Origin: JBQTHD01 sp052390275
Lineage (GTDB): Bacteria > Actinomycetota > Acidimicrobiia > Acidimicrobiales > AC-14
DNA length: 46,864 nt
Direction: 5' to 3'
NCBI GenBank assembly: GCA_052390275.1
Contig: JBQTHD010000021.1
Span: forward strand, 1 to 46,864
The notes beneath the pieces were generated by a model, which worked only from the letters and a program-made list of their open reading frames with translations, was not told the DNA's origin and did no database searches. Positions 30,945 to 38,938 of the stretch are shown in pieces (position 1 is the stretch's first letter; each line of letters begins with the position of its first letter). The translations under genes were made by a program, and so were the position numbers.

Positions 30945-30950
30945 TACGCT
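30945..30950 (+). promoter_or_regulatory. -10 box TACGCT before sigR
   Basis: TACGCT ends 6 bases before ATG 30957. The GGAAT/GTT elements of a SigR-type promoter are not visible, so autoregulation is not supported here. Confidence 0.4.
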
Positions 30951-30956
30951 CGGGCC

Positions 30957-31541
30957 ATGGCCGATCGGGCGGGCTTTGCAGCGGCAGCCATGCCGTTGAT
31001 GGATTCTCTCTACAACGCGGCGTTGCGCATGACCCGTAATCCCGCCGACGCCGAGGACCTGGTGCAGGAGACCTACTTGAAGGCCTACCGGGCCTACGAG
31101 CGCTTCGAGGAGGGCACCAACCTCAAGGCCTGGCTCTACCGGATCCTGACGAACACCTACATCAATATTTACCGGGCCAAGCGACGCCGGCCGGAAGAGA
31201 CCGATATCGACGACGTCGAGAGCTTCTACCTGTACCGGCGCCTCGGCGGCGCCCAGGCGGCAAGCCTGTCCCAGAGCGCCGAGGACCAGGTGCTCGACCG
31301 GCTGAGCGAGGCCGAGGTCAAGTCGGCCATCGAGGCCCTTCCCGAACAGTTCCGCATGGCCGTTCTGCTCAGCGACGTGGAGGGATTCTCGTACAAGGAA
31401 ATCGCCGAGATCCTCGATATTCCCATCGGAACGGTCATGAGTCGGCTGCATCGGGGAAGACGAGCGCTTCAGAAGCGGTTGTACGAGTTCGGCCGCCACC
31501 GAGGGCTGGTTCCCGCCGCCGAAGGGGCTCATGATCAATGA
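30957..31541 (+). CDS. sigR: ECF sigma factor, SigR/SigH type
   Basis: 194 residues. Region 2: LYNAALRMTRNPADAEDLVQETYLKAYRAYERFEEGTNLKAWLYRIL; region 4: LPEQFRMAVLLSDVEGFSYKEIAEILDIPIGTVMSRLHRGRRALQ. The linker and the following ZAS anti-sigma gene match the thiol-oxidative-stress sigma of actinobacteria (ECF12: SigR of Streptomyces, SigH of Mycobacterium). Under disulfide stress the anti-sigma is expected to release it to transcribe thioredoxin and related genes. Confidence 0.92.
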   Translation: MADRAGFAAAAMPLMDSLYNAALRMTRNPADAEDLVQETYLKAYRAYERFEEGTNLKAWLYRILTNTYINIYRAKRRRPEETDIDDVESFYLYRRLGGAQAASLSQSAEDQVLDRLSEAEVKSAIEALPEQFRMAVLLSDVEGFSYKEIAEILDIPIGTVMSRLHRGRRALQKRLYEFGRHRGLVPAAEGAHDQ

Positions 31542-31562
31542 CAGCAAATCTCATCGGCCGTT

Positions 31563-31844
31563 GTGGCCGGAACCGTCCGGTATGAGGACTCCTGCGAGGT
31601 GAGCGATCACTGTCGCGAGGCGGTCGAGCTTCTCTACCAGTACATGGACGGGGAGCTAACCGAATCCCACCGGATCCTCATCCGCCACCACCTCGACGAC
31701 TGTCCGCCCTGTTTCGAAGCCTTCGACTTCGAGGTTGAGCTGAGAGTCGTCATCGCCCAGCGGTGTCGGGAGCGGGTCCCCCCCTCACTGGTCGCCCGGG
31801 TGGCGGCGGCTCTGTCCGTGCTGGAGGACCAGCCCCCTCACTGA
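31563..31844 (+). CDS. rsrA: ZAS-type anti-sigma factor
   Basis: 93 residues. It has the zinc anti-sigma motif HHLDDCPPC (H-x3-C-x2-C) plus an upstream His/Cys pair (SDHCREAVELLYQYMDGEL) and FEAFDFEVELR as in RsrA/RshA. Zinc holds the reduced form on SigR; oxidation of the Cys pair frees the sigma factor. GTG 31563 is used; GTG 31599 is an alternative that still keeps the His-Cys start. 21 bases after sigR. Confidence 0.9.
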   Translation: MAGTVRYEDSCEVSDHCREAVELLYQYMDGELTESHRILIRHHLDDCPPCFEAFDFEVELRVVIAQRCRERVPPSLVARVAAALSVLEDQPPH

Positions 31845-31889
31845 ACTCTCGGGTTCGTGGCCGAGGCGGAGGAGGGATCTCGCAGCGCT

Positions 31890-31895
31890 TAGCAT
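31890..31895 (+). promoter_or_regulatory. -10 box TAGCAT before the 47-residue membrane protein
   Basis: TAGCAT ends 7 bases before GTG 31903, giving a probable leaderless start for the long downstream block. Confidence 0.45.
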
Positions 31896-31902
31896 TCCCG
31901 AT

Positions 31903-32046
31903 GTGGAACTCGACCTTCTGGCCGCAGTCAAGCCCTGGACCTACTGGCTCGCCCTGCCCCTGGTTGTCGCCTCCGTGCTCGGGCTTCTGGGCCTGGTGCT
32001 GGCCTACCTGGTGAAGGCGGTTGCCCCCAAGTATCCCCGCACGTGA
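31903..32046 (+). CDS. 47-residue single-span membrane protein
   Basis: GTG start, 47 residues. A short amphipathic start (ELDLLAAVKPW) leads into one long hydrophobic span (LALPLVVASVLGLLGLVLAY) and ends LVKAVAPKYPRT. Its last codons overlap the GTG of the DUF2342 gene (ACGTGA), so the two are translationally coupled, and a TANNNT box lies at the leaderless spacing. I recall short proteins with a VAPKYP-like end next to this metalloprotease in related genomes, but no function is known to me. Confidence 0.65.
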   Translation: MELDLLAAVKPWTYWLALPLVVASVLGLLGLVLAYLVKAVAPKYPRT

Positions 32047-33203
32047 CCGGGGACCGGGCAAGCGCCGCCGCCCAAGGGTCCTCCGGGCCGCTCGGGGCCA
32101 TCGCCTGGGACGTGGTCGAGGCGGTTGCAGTACGGGTGGCCGGGAGCGAGCCCCTCGCGGCGTCCTACCACTCGGCGTCGTTGGAACCAGACTTGTTGGA
32201 ACTCACGGCCACGGCCGAGCGGATGGTGGAGAACGAGACCGGCCTTGTCTCCGCCCGGGGTCCGGCCCGGATCCAGGTGGTGGATCGGGCCGGTTGGATC
32301 CGGGCCAACATGGCGTCGTTCCAGCGGCTTCTCGGGGCTGTTCTCGACCGCTTCGCGGCGGCTCGCAAGAAACCGGCCGCCCAGCCGGCCAAGGCCGCCC
32401 GAGCGGTGGCCGGGGCCGAGGTCGGAGCCCTGCTGGGTTGGATGTCCACCCGAGTCCTGGGCCAGTACGACCTGTTGATGCCCGTCGGGGCGCGGCCCGA
32501 CCCTCCGGCCCTGGCGGCCGGGCCGGGGGCCGCCAGGGCGATGGCCGGCGACGTCGTCTACTACGTGGCCCCCAACATCATCGCCCTGGAGAAGCTCTAC
32601 GCCCTCCCCCCCCGCCAGTTCCGCCTTTGGCTCGCCCTGCACGAACTCACCCACCGGGCCCAGTTCACCGGGGTCCCGTGGATGCGGCCGTACTTCCTGT
32701 CCCTGGTGGAAACCACCCTGGCCGACATCGATCCCGATCCCCGGCGCCTGCTGGCCGCCGCCCGTCGAGCCGTGGGCGAGGTAAGGACCGGATCCCGGCC
32801 GCTGGATCAGGGTTTGGTCGCTCTTTTCGCCACGCCCGCCCAGCGCCTCGCTCTGAACAAGGTCCAGGGCCTGATGAGCGTGCTCGAGGGTCACGGAGAC
32901 CTGGTCATGGGCCGGGCCGGGAGCAGCCACATCCCCAGTGCCGAGCGCTTCCATCAGGTACTTCATCAAAGGCGCAGCAGCACCGGCGCAGTGCGCCTTC
33001 TCCAGCGCCTGCTGGGGCTGGAGGCCAAGCTCCGCCAGTATGCCGAAGGCGAGCGCTTCCTGGAGGCCATCGAGTCCGCCGGCGGCCCGGCCATGGTCGA
33101 CCAACTGTGGAAGGGCCCGGAGTGGCTGCCCGACGGGGCCGAGATCGGGGCCCCAGCCCAGTGGCTGGCCCGGGTGGGGGTCCCGGCCCTGGCCGCTGGC
33201 TGA
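32043..33203 (+). CDS. DUF2342 zinc-metalloprotease-like, F420-associated protein
   Basis: 386 residues. It carries LHELTHRAQFTGVPWM, a zincin-type HExxH with Glu-Leu-Thr, and the family context GLVSARGPARIQVVDRAGWIRANMASF, LGWMSTRVLGQYDLLMP, VYYVAPNIIALEK and LQVLEGHGD-like GLMSVLEGHGDLVM. Proteins of this family occur with coenzyme F420 use in actinobacteria (TIGR03624-type), but the reaction is not established. GTG 32043 overlaps the small membrane protein gene. It precedes tilS, the arrangement common in actinobacteria. Confidence 0.88.
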   Translation: MTGDRASAAAQGSSGPLGAIAWDVVEAVAVRVAGSEPLAASYHSASLEPDLLELTATAERMVENETGLVSARGPARIQVVDRAGWIRANMASFQRLLGAVLDRFAAARKKPAAQPAKAARAVAGAEVGALLGWMSTRVLGQYDLLMPVGARPDPPALAAGPGAARAMAGDVVYYVAPNIIALEKLYALPPRQFRLWLALHELTHRAQFTGVPWMRPYFLSLVETTLADIDPDPRRLLAAARRAVGEVRTGSRPLDQGLVALFATPAQRLALNKVQGLMSVLEGHGDLVMGRAGSSHIPSAERFHQVLHQRRSSTGAVRLLQRLLGLEAKLRQYAEGERFLEAIESAGGPAMVDQLWKGPEWLPDGAEIGAPAQWLARVGVPALAAG

Positions 33204-33237
33204 TCCGGTTGCGGCCGACTCGGCCCTGGCCGCGCCG

Positions 33238-34170
33238 GTGACGACAGAACTGTTCACGACGGAGCAGTTGGCTGCGGCAACCGCTGGGCTGTTGGGCCGC
33301 TGTCGCTTCCCGGCGCCGGGCACAGCGGTCACGTGTGCGGTCTCCGGCGGGCCGGACTCGCTCGGCCTGTTGGCCCTGGCCGCAGCCGCCCGATGCCGGG
33401 TCACCGCTGTCCACGTCGACCACGGACTACGTCCGGGCGGGTCTGGCGAGGCGGGGTTGGTGGCGGCGGCGGCGGCCAGCGTGGGCGCAGAGTTTCGCAG
33501 CGAACGGGTGGCGCTGGATGCGGGCCCCAACCTTCAAGAGCGGGCTCGCCGGGCCCGCTGGTCAGTCCTTGGCCCCGGCACGCTGACCGGCCACACCGCC
33601 GACGATCTGGCCGAGACCGTGCTCATCAACCTGATGAGGGGGGCAGGGGCGGGCGGCCTGGCCGCCGGCGGCGGCCCTCGGCACCCCCTCGTCGCCCTCC
33701 GGCGCCACGAGATGGAGCAACTGTGCGACCGACTGGGGTGGACGCCGGTCCGGGACCCGTCCAACACCAACCCGGCCTATCTGCGCAACCGGGTTCGCCA
33801 CGAGTTGATTCCGCTCATGAACCAACTGGCCGGGCGCGACGTCGTCCCGGTCATTTGTCGCCAAGGGGACCTGTTGAGCAGCGAGGACGCCTTTCTCGAC
33901 CTCCTGGCCGGGGATCTGGATCCCACCGATTCCTCCGCCCTGCGGGCCGCCCCGGTGGTGCTCGCTCGCCGGGCGGTGCGGGGGTGGCTGCGGGCCGGCC
34001 AGGATCACCCCCCGGATCTGGCGACCGTCGACCGGGTCCTGGAGGTGGCCGGCGGGAGGGTTGGGGGAACCGATGTGGGCCGGGGTCGACGGGTCCGGCG
34101 GAGCTCAGGTCGCCTTCGGCTGGAGAGCCCGGTACCGTCGGCGGGCGATGGTTCCGGATCCACCCCCTGA
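33238..34170 (+). CDS. tilS: tRNA(Ile)-lysidine synthase
   Basis: 310 residues from GTG 33238. N-type ATP pyrophosphatase with the P-loop CAVSGGPDSLGLLALAAA, VHVDHGLRPG, GHTADDLAETVLINLMRGAG and the RDPSNTNPAYLRNRVRHELIPLM block that contacts tRNA. It converts cytidine 34 of tRNA-Ile(CAU) to lysidine, an essential step. The protein is of the short actinobacterial type lacking the long C-terminal domains of E. coli TilS. Overlaps hpt by 23 bases. Confidence 0.93.
   Translation: MTTELFTTEQLAAATAGLLGRCRFPAPGTAVTCAVSGGPDSLGLLALAAAARCRVTAVHVDHGLRPGGSGEAGLVAAAAASVGAEFRSERVALDAGPNLQERARRARWSVLGPGTLTGHTADDLAETVLINLMRGAGAGGLAAGGGPRHPLVALRRHEMEQLCDRLGWTPVRDPSNTNPAYLRNRVRHELIPLMNQLAGRDVVPVICRQGDLLSSEDAFLDLLAGDLDPTDSSALRAAPVVLARRAVRGWLRAGQDHPPDLATVDRVLEVAGGRVGGTDVGRGRRVRRSSGRLRLESPVPSAGDGSGSTP
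34133..34138 (+). promoter_or_regulatory. -10-like TACCGT before hpt
   Basis: TACCGT ends 9 bases before ATG 34148, inside the tilS 3' end. Weaker than the others because hpt may be carried on the tilS transcript. Confidence 0.25.
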
Positions 34171-34819
34171 GAAGGATCCACCCCCCGGACCGCATCCACC
34201 CGCCGGCCCTGATGTCTTTGCGGCTTTGCCGGGGTCCGGGGCCTTCGGGGGCCGGCGGCTTGGCCCGGTGGTGGTCAGCCGGGAGGAGATTGCCGAGCGG
34301 GTGGCCAAGTTGGGGGCCGAGATCACCGCCCACTACGCCAACACTTCTGAACTGCTCCTCGTCGGGATACTCAAAGGGGCGTTCGTGTTCATGGCCGATC
34401 TGGCCCGGGCCATCGACCGGCCGTTGGAAATCGACTTCATGGCCGTCTCCTCCTACGGAAGCGCCACCCGCACCAGCGGGGTGGTGCGCATCGTCAAGGA
34501 CCTGGACACCGATCTGACCGGCCGCCACGTGCTGTTGGTGGAGGACATCATCGACAGTGGCCTGACCCTGTCCTATGTGCGGCGCAACCTGGCCGCCCGC
34601 CTCCCCGCCTCTCTGGACACCTGCACCCTGCTGGTGCGCCGGGGCCTTCAGAAGCACGATCCCGATCTGCGCTGGAGCGGTTTCGATATCGGGCCGGAGT
34701 TCGTGGTTGGCTACGGCCTGGACGCCGCCGAGGGTTTCCGCCACCTCCCGGACGTCCACATTCTCGATCCCGAACGCCATTTCGGCGCCGGATGGATCCC
34801 GGGGTCGGGCCCGGGGTGA
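34148..34819 (+). CDS. hpt: Hypoxanthine phosphoribosyltransferase
   Basis: 223 residues. PRPP motif LLVEDIIDSGLTLSYV, the upstream LLVGILKGAFVFMADLARAI and IDFMAVSSYGSATRTSG loop, and the C-terminal PEFVVGYGLDAAEGFRHLP are standard. It salvages hypoxanthine and guanine. An extra Pro-rich N-terminus (PPPEKDPPPGPHPPAGP, about residues 4-20) is encoded by imperfect repeats overlapping the end of tilS; the conserved domain begins near residue 40. Located between tilS and ftsH as is common in actinobacteria. Confidence 0.93.
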   Translation: MVPDPPPEKDPPPGPHPPAGPDVFAALPGSGAFGGRRLGPVVVSREEIAERVAKLGAEITAHYANTSELLLVGILKGAFVFMADLARAIDRPLEIDFMAVSSYGSATRTSGVVRIVKDLDTDLTGRHVLLVEDIIDSGLTLSYVRRNLAARLPASLDTCTLLVRRGLQKHDPDLRWSGFDIGPEFVVGYGLDAAEGFRHLPDVHILDPERHFGAGWIPGSGPG

Positions 34820-34832
34820 GGCGGAGGACGCC

Positions 34833-34838
34833 TACCTT
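34833..34838 (+). promoter_or_regulatory. -10 box TACCTT before ftsH
   Basis: TACCTT ends 7 bases before ATG 34846; probable leaderless start for ftsH-folE. Confidence 0.45.
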
Positions 34839-34845
34839 TGGCGGG

Positions 34846-36780
34846 ATGCGTCGCCTGAGAAAGATCGGACGTCACCCGGCCGCCTGGGTGGTGGTCGCCC
34901 TGCTGCTGGTGGCGTCCACCGCCCTCGGTGCCCGCCAGGCCCGGCCCCCGGAGACCCTGCGCCTCGATGAGTTCGAAGCCCAGGTGGCACAGGGCAGGAT
35001 CAAAACCGCCGAGATCAACGATCGGGCGGGAGTGATCGAGGGTGAACTGGTCGGCGGACGCCGCTACCGGGCCACCTACCTGGTGGCCGACGGTCCGGCG
35101 TTGATGCAGCGGTTGCGCCAGGCAGGCGGGGCGGCCGACGGTGCCCCAGGTGGCGATGGCGGTCCTCCGGGCGCCACCGGCGGCGGCATCGAGGTGAAGG
35201 TCGACCACAAGTCGGACCCTCTGTGGTGGACGCTGCTGCAGAGTTTCCTACCGGTACTGCTGCTCATCGGGGCCTTCGTGTTCGTGATGAACACCATGGG
35301 CGCCGGAGGCGGTCGGGCGCTCAAGTTCGGGCGGTCCAAGTCCCGCCGGCCGGTGGCCAACCCGCCCAAGGTCACCTTCGCCGACGTGGCCGGGGCCGAT
35401 GAGGCCGTGGAGGAACTGGCCGAGATCCGGGAGTTTCTGGCCGAGCCGAGCCGGTTCGTGTCCATGGGCGCCCGCATTCCCAAAGGGGTCCTGCTCTACG
35501 GGCCTCCGGGAACGGGCAAGACCCTGCTGGCCCGGGCGGTGGCCGGCGAGGCCGGCGTGCCTTTCTACTCGATCTCCGGATCGGACTTCGTGGAGATGTT
35601 CGTGGGGGTGGGGGCCAGCCGGGTCCGGGACCTGTTCGAGCAGGCCAAGGCCAGCGCCCCGGCCATCATCTTCGTGGACGAGATCGACGCCGTGGGTCGT
35701 CACCGGGGTGCGGGACTGGGTGGGGGCCACGACGAACGGGAGCAGACCCTCAACCAGTTGCTGGTGGAGATGGACGGCTTCGACGCCACATCAGGAGTGA
35801 TCCTGCTGGCCGCCACCAACCGCCCCGACATCTTGGACCCGGCCCTGCTCCGCCCCGGCCGCTTCGACCGCCAGATCGTGGTCGACCGCCCCGACCTGGC
35901 CGGCCGCCAGGCCATCCTGGAGGTTCATTCACAGGGCAAGCCCCTGGCGGCAGGGATCGACGTCTCCCTGTTGGCTCGACGCACCCCGGGTTTCACGGGT
36001 GCCGATCTGGCCAACCTGATGAACGAGTCGGCTCTGCTGACCGCCCGGCGCGGCTTCAAAGAGATCGGGATGCCCCAGTTGGAGGAGGCCATCGACCGGG
36101 TCATCGGTGGGCCCGAGCGCAGGTCCCGCCTTATCTCGGAGTCCGAACGCCAGGTCATCGCCTACCACGAGGCGGGTCACGCCCTGGTCGGTCACACCCT
36201 GCCCGACGCCGACCCCATTCACAAGATCTCCATCGTCTCCAGGGGCCGCAGCCTGGGTTGGACCCTGGCCCTGCCCACCGAGGACCGCTACCTGGTGACC
36301 CGGTCGGCTCTGCGGGACCAGTTGGCCATGCTCATGGGGGGGCGGGCGGCCGAGGAACTGGTCTTCGGCGACCCCACCACGGGGGCTCAGAACGACATCG
36401 AAAAGGCCACCCATATCGCCCGGGCCATGGTCACCGAGTACGGCATGAGCGCCTCGGTCGGGCCTCAGCAACTTTCCACCGGGGCCGGGGAAGTGTTTCT
36501 GGGCCGGGACATGGGCCACCAGGCGGTCCACTCCGACGTCGTGGCGGCCCAGGTCGACGGTGAGGTGAGACGCCTGCTGGGCGACGCCTTCGAGGAGGCC
36601 ACCGAGATCCTGATCTCCTACCGGGCCACCCTGGACCGGGTGGCCGACGCCCTGGTGGCCAAGGAGACGCTGGATACGGCCGAGGTGGCCGAGTTGTTGG
36701 CCGGTGTCCCCGAGCGGGCCCGGCGGGAGGAGGCGTCGGTGCCTCCGCCCCGTCACATCCGCCCGGTCAGCAACCCCTGA
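34846..36780 (+). CDS. ftsH: ATP-dependent membrane metalloprotease FtsH
   Basis: 644 residues. Two membrane helices (about 11-27 and 131-151) flank an external domain that holds a Gly/Pro-rich insert. The AAA domain has Walker A GPPGTGKT, Walker B IIFVDEID, and second region of homology ATNRPDILDPALLRPGRFDRQ; the peptidase domain has HEAGH and the third ligand Asp region downstream. It degrades membrane and some soluble proteins. The C-terminus lacks the long tail of mycobacterial FtsH. Followed after 2 bases by folE. Confidence 0.96.
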   Translation: MRRLRKIGRHPAAWVVVALLLVASTALGARQARPPETLRLDEFEAQVAQGRIKTAEINDRAGVIEGELVGGRRYRATYLVADGPALMQRLRQAGGAADGAPGGDGGPPGATGGGIEVKVDHKSDPLWWTLLQSFLPVLLLIGAFVFVMNTMGAGGGRALKFGRSKSRRPVANPPKVTFADVAGADEAVEELAEIREFLAEPSRFVSMGARIPKGVLLYGPPGTGKTLLARAVAGEAGVPFYSISGSDFVEMFVGVGASRVRDLFEQAKASAPAIIFVDEIDAVGRHRGAGLGGGHDEREQTLNQLLVEMDGFDATSGVILLAATNRPDILDPALLRPGRFDRQIVVDRPDLAGRQAILEVHSQGKPLAAGIDVSLLARRTPGFTGADLANLMNESALLTARRGFKEIGMPQLEEAIDRVIGGPERRSRLISESERQVIAYHEAGHALVGHTLPDADPIHKISIVSRGRSLGWTLALPTEDRYLVTRSALRDQLAMLMGGRAAEELVFGDPTTGAQNDIEKATHIARAMVTEYGMSASVGPQQLSTGAGEVFLGRDMGHQAVHSDVVAAQVDGEVRRLLGDAFEEATEILISYRATLDRVADALVAKETLDTAEVAELLAGVPERARREEASVPPPRHIRPVSNP

Positions 36781-36782
36781 TC

Positions 36783-37415
36783 ATGGGCCCCGGGTTTGCC
36801 ATCCCGATCCCCGGCGGAGGGTATGTCCCTGGCGCGACCTCGGGCGGGGTGGACCAGCAGCGGATCGAGGCGGCGGTGCGGGAGATCCTCCTGGCCGTGG
36901 GCGAGGACCCCGACCGGGAGGGCCTGGCCCGGACCCCGGCCCGGGTGGCCGCGCTCTATTCCGAGATCCTCGCCGGACACTTCAGTGACCCCGGCCGTCA
37001 TCTCGAGGTGACGTTCCCGGCCGATCACGACGAGATGGTGATGGTTCGAGATATTTCCTTCAACAGTCTGTGCGAACACCACCTCGTGCCCTTTTCCGGG
37101 CGGGCCCACGTGGCCTACATTCCGGGTCCCGACGGGCGGATCACCGGGCTGTCCAAGCTGGCCCGGTTGGTGGGCGGTTACGCCCGGCGTCTGCAGGTCC
37201 AGGAGCAACTCACAGCCCAGATTGCCGACGCGCTGGAACGGCGCCTGGCCCCACGGGGAGTTCTCGTGGTGATGGAGGCCGAGCACCTGTGCATGTCCAT
37301 GCGCGGCGTCCGCTCGCCGGGTTCGACCACCGTCACCTCGGCAGTGCGCGGTCTTTTCCGGGAGAGCTCGGCCACCCGGGCCGAGGCCATGGCCTTCATA
37401 CACAGCCACCGATAG
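36783..37415 (+). CDS. folE: GTP cyclohydrolase I
   Basis: 210 residues. EGLARTPARVAALYSEIL, the zinc/active-site block CEHHLVPFSGRAHVAYIP, ITGLSKLARLVGGYARRLQVQEQLT and VVMEAEHLCMSMRGVRSPGSTTVT with the second Cys ligand are all intact, so the canonical zinc-dependent type IA enzyme. It makes 7,8-dihydroneopterin triphosphate, entry to folate. ATG lies 2 bases after the ftsH stop. The first 25 residues (Gly/Pro-rich) precede the conserved helix. Confidence 0.95.
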   Translation: MGPGFAIPIPGGGYVPGATSGGVDQQRIEAAVREILLAVGEDPDREGLARTPARVAALYSEILAGHFSDPGRHLEVTFPADHDEMVMVRDISFNSLCEHHLVPFSGRAHVAYIPGPDGRITGLSKLARLVGGYARRLQVQEQLTAQIADALERRLAPRGVLVVMEAEHLCMSMRGVRSPGSTTVTSAVRGLFRESSATRAEAMAFIHSHR

Positions 37416-37473
37416 CGGCAAAGGGGTTGACCTTCCCTACGGTCCCGTCCGAAGACGTGGGCGGGTTCGCCGG

Positions 37474-37479
37474 TAGGCT
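37474..37479 (+). promoter_or_regulatory. -10 box TAGGCT before folP
   Basis: TAGGCT ends 5 bases before GTG 37485 and 8 bases before ATG 37488; probable leaderless start of the folP-to-lysS block. Confidence 0.45.
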
Positions 37480-37487
37480 GCGCCGTG

Positions 37488-38405
37488 ATGGGGACGCTGG
37501 TCATGGGAGTGTTGAACGTCACCCCTGACTCGTTTTCCGATGGTGGGCGGTTCACTGACCCGGTGACAGCCATCGAGGCCGGTCGCCAGATGCGCTCCGA
37601 GGGGGCTGACATCATCGACGTGGGTGGGGAAAGCACCCGGCCGGGGGCGCCTGGGGTGTCGGCCGAGGAGGAGTGCCGGCGGGTTCGCCCGGTGGTGGCG
37701 GCGCTGGCCGTCGATGGCCGGGTTTCCATCGACACCCGCAAGGCGGAGGTGGCGGAGGTGGCGGTCGCAGCCGGTGCCACCCTCATCAACGACGTTTCGG
37801 CCTCCCTGGCCCCGGTGGCTGCGGCCGCCGGGGTGGGGTGGGTGGCCATGCACATGCAGGGCGAACCGGCCACCATGCAGCGGGCCCCGCACTATGACGA
37901 TGTGGTCGCGGAAGTGGCAACCTTTCTTGCCGACCGGGCGGCGCGAGCCCATGGGCTGGGGGTAGAGGAGGTGTGGATCGACCCGGGAATCGGGTTCGGC
38001 AAGACACCTGCCCACAATCTTGCCCTGCTCGCGCACCTGGAGGAACTGGTCTGTCTCGGGTATCCGGTGATGGTCGGCACCAGCCGAAAGTCCTTCCTGG
38101 CTCAAGTGGCCTCCCGGCCCCCGTCCCGGCCGCAATCGGTTGAGGGATCTGGGGATGTGATGGCCGAGCCGACCCGCCGAATCGCCGATCACGCCCCCGC
38201 CGGGCCCCAGGATCGCTTGGAGGGGTCGCTCGCCACCGCGGTGTGGGCAGCGACCAAGGGGGTCAGGTTGGTCCGGGTCCACGACGTCGCCTCAACGGTG
38301 GCCGCTCTACGGTTGTTGGCCGAGCCCGTCGACCACCTGGGCAGCACCGGGCTGATCGGCACTGTGCGGTCGTCCACCGGTGTGTCGCTGGCGGCCAGTC
38401 GGTGA
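37488..38405 (+). CDS. folP: Dihydropteroate synthase
   Basis: 305 residues. MGVLNVTPDSFSDGG, DVGGESTRPGAP, VSIDTRKAEVAEVA, INDVSA, IDPGIGFGKTPAHNLALL, GTSRKSFL and RVHDV are the conserved pterin- and pABA-binding segments. It joins pABA (from pabB/pabC) to hydroxymethyl-dihydropterin diphosphate (from the FolK part of the fusion). After GTSRKSFL there is an extended loop of about 45 residues (rich in Pro, Ser, Arg) before the LEGSLATAVWAATKG helix. ATG 37488 preferred; GTG 37485 is one codon earlier. Stop overlaps the next GTG. Confidence 0.95.
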   Translation: MGTLVMGVLNVTPDSFSDGGRFTDPVTAIEAGRQMRSEGADIIDVGGESTRPGAPGVSAEEECRRVRPVVAALAVDGRVSIDTRKAEVAEVAVAAGATLINDVSASLAPVAAAAGVGWVAMHMQGEPATMQRAPHYDDVVAEVATFLADRAARAHGLGVEEVWIDPGIGFGKTPAHNLALLAHLEELVCLGYPVMVGTSRKSFLAQVASRPPSRPQSVEGSGDVMAEPTRRIADHAPAGPQDRLEGSLATAVWAATKGVRLVRVHDVASTVAALRLLAEPVDHLGSTGLIGTVRSSTGVSLAASR

Positions 38406-38938
38406 AGGGGCGATGGGCCGAGGGAATCTCCCCTCGAAACTTTTCCTGGGTGATCCGGGACGCCCTTGCCATCAGCGAGCGGCCCGGTGGGTACTCCCGA
38501 TCGCATCGCCCCGTACGCCGCACCGAGGAGATCATCTGGATCCGGGAGCAGGGCTTCTCCCGCGTGGTGTCGCTGCTGTCGTCGCCCCACAATCTTCACG
38601 CCTACGCGGAGCTGGGGGTGGCCGCGGAGCACCTTCCCCTCATCGCCGACGATCCCGCACCGAGCCTGGCCGGCCTCTACCGCCGCATCGGCCGATGGCA
38701 GGCGGCCCGGGAGAAGGTGCTCGTACACCACGAGGAACTGGGCGACCTCATCCAGGGGACGGTTGCCGGCTACCTGTTGTGGGCCGGCCTGGTCCCCCAA
38801 CCGGCACAGGCCATTGCGGTGATCGAGACCATCAACCACCGCCCGATGGGCACCCCCGGGCGGGCACTGGTAGCGATAGCGGCCACCCTCGACGGCCGAG
38901 TCGACCCCAACGCAGGTTTGGGGGCGACCGGTGGTTGA
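38402..38938 (+). CDS. Phosphatase-fold protein lacking the catalytic Cys, in the folate genes
   Basis: 178 residues. Pattern of a small dual-specificity/tyrosine phosphatase fold: NFSWVIRDALAISERPGG, EEIIWIREQGFSRVVSLLSSP, LGVAAEHLPLI, then where HCx5R is expected it reads VLVHHEELGDLIQGTVAGYLLWAG, so Cys becomes H110 and Arg becomes L116. The rest of the fold (AIAVIETINHRPMGTPGRALV) is kept. PTP-type catalysis is therefore not possible. GTG 38402 overlaps the folP stop and its own end overlaps folB, so it is tightly built into the folate operon. Function unknown; a pterin-phosphate or scaffold role is speculation. Confidence 0.75.
   Translation: MKGRWAEGISPRNFSWVIRDALAISERPGGYSRSHRPVRRTEEIIWIREQGFSRVVSLLSSPHNLHAYAELGVAAEHLPLIADDPAPSLAGLYRRIGRWQAAREKVLVHHEELGDLIQGTVAGYLLWAGLVPQPAQAIAVIETINHRPMGTPGRALVAIAATLDGRVDPNAGLGATGG

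Larger units (their letters stand above)
30707..30956. other. Intergenic region with mazF remnant
   Basis: Holds a 13-bp triple repeat, a toxin-gene tail and the sigR promoter; nothing else recognised. Confidence 0.5.
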
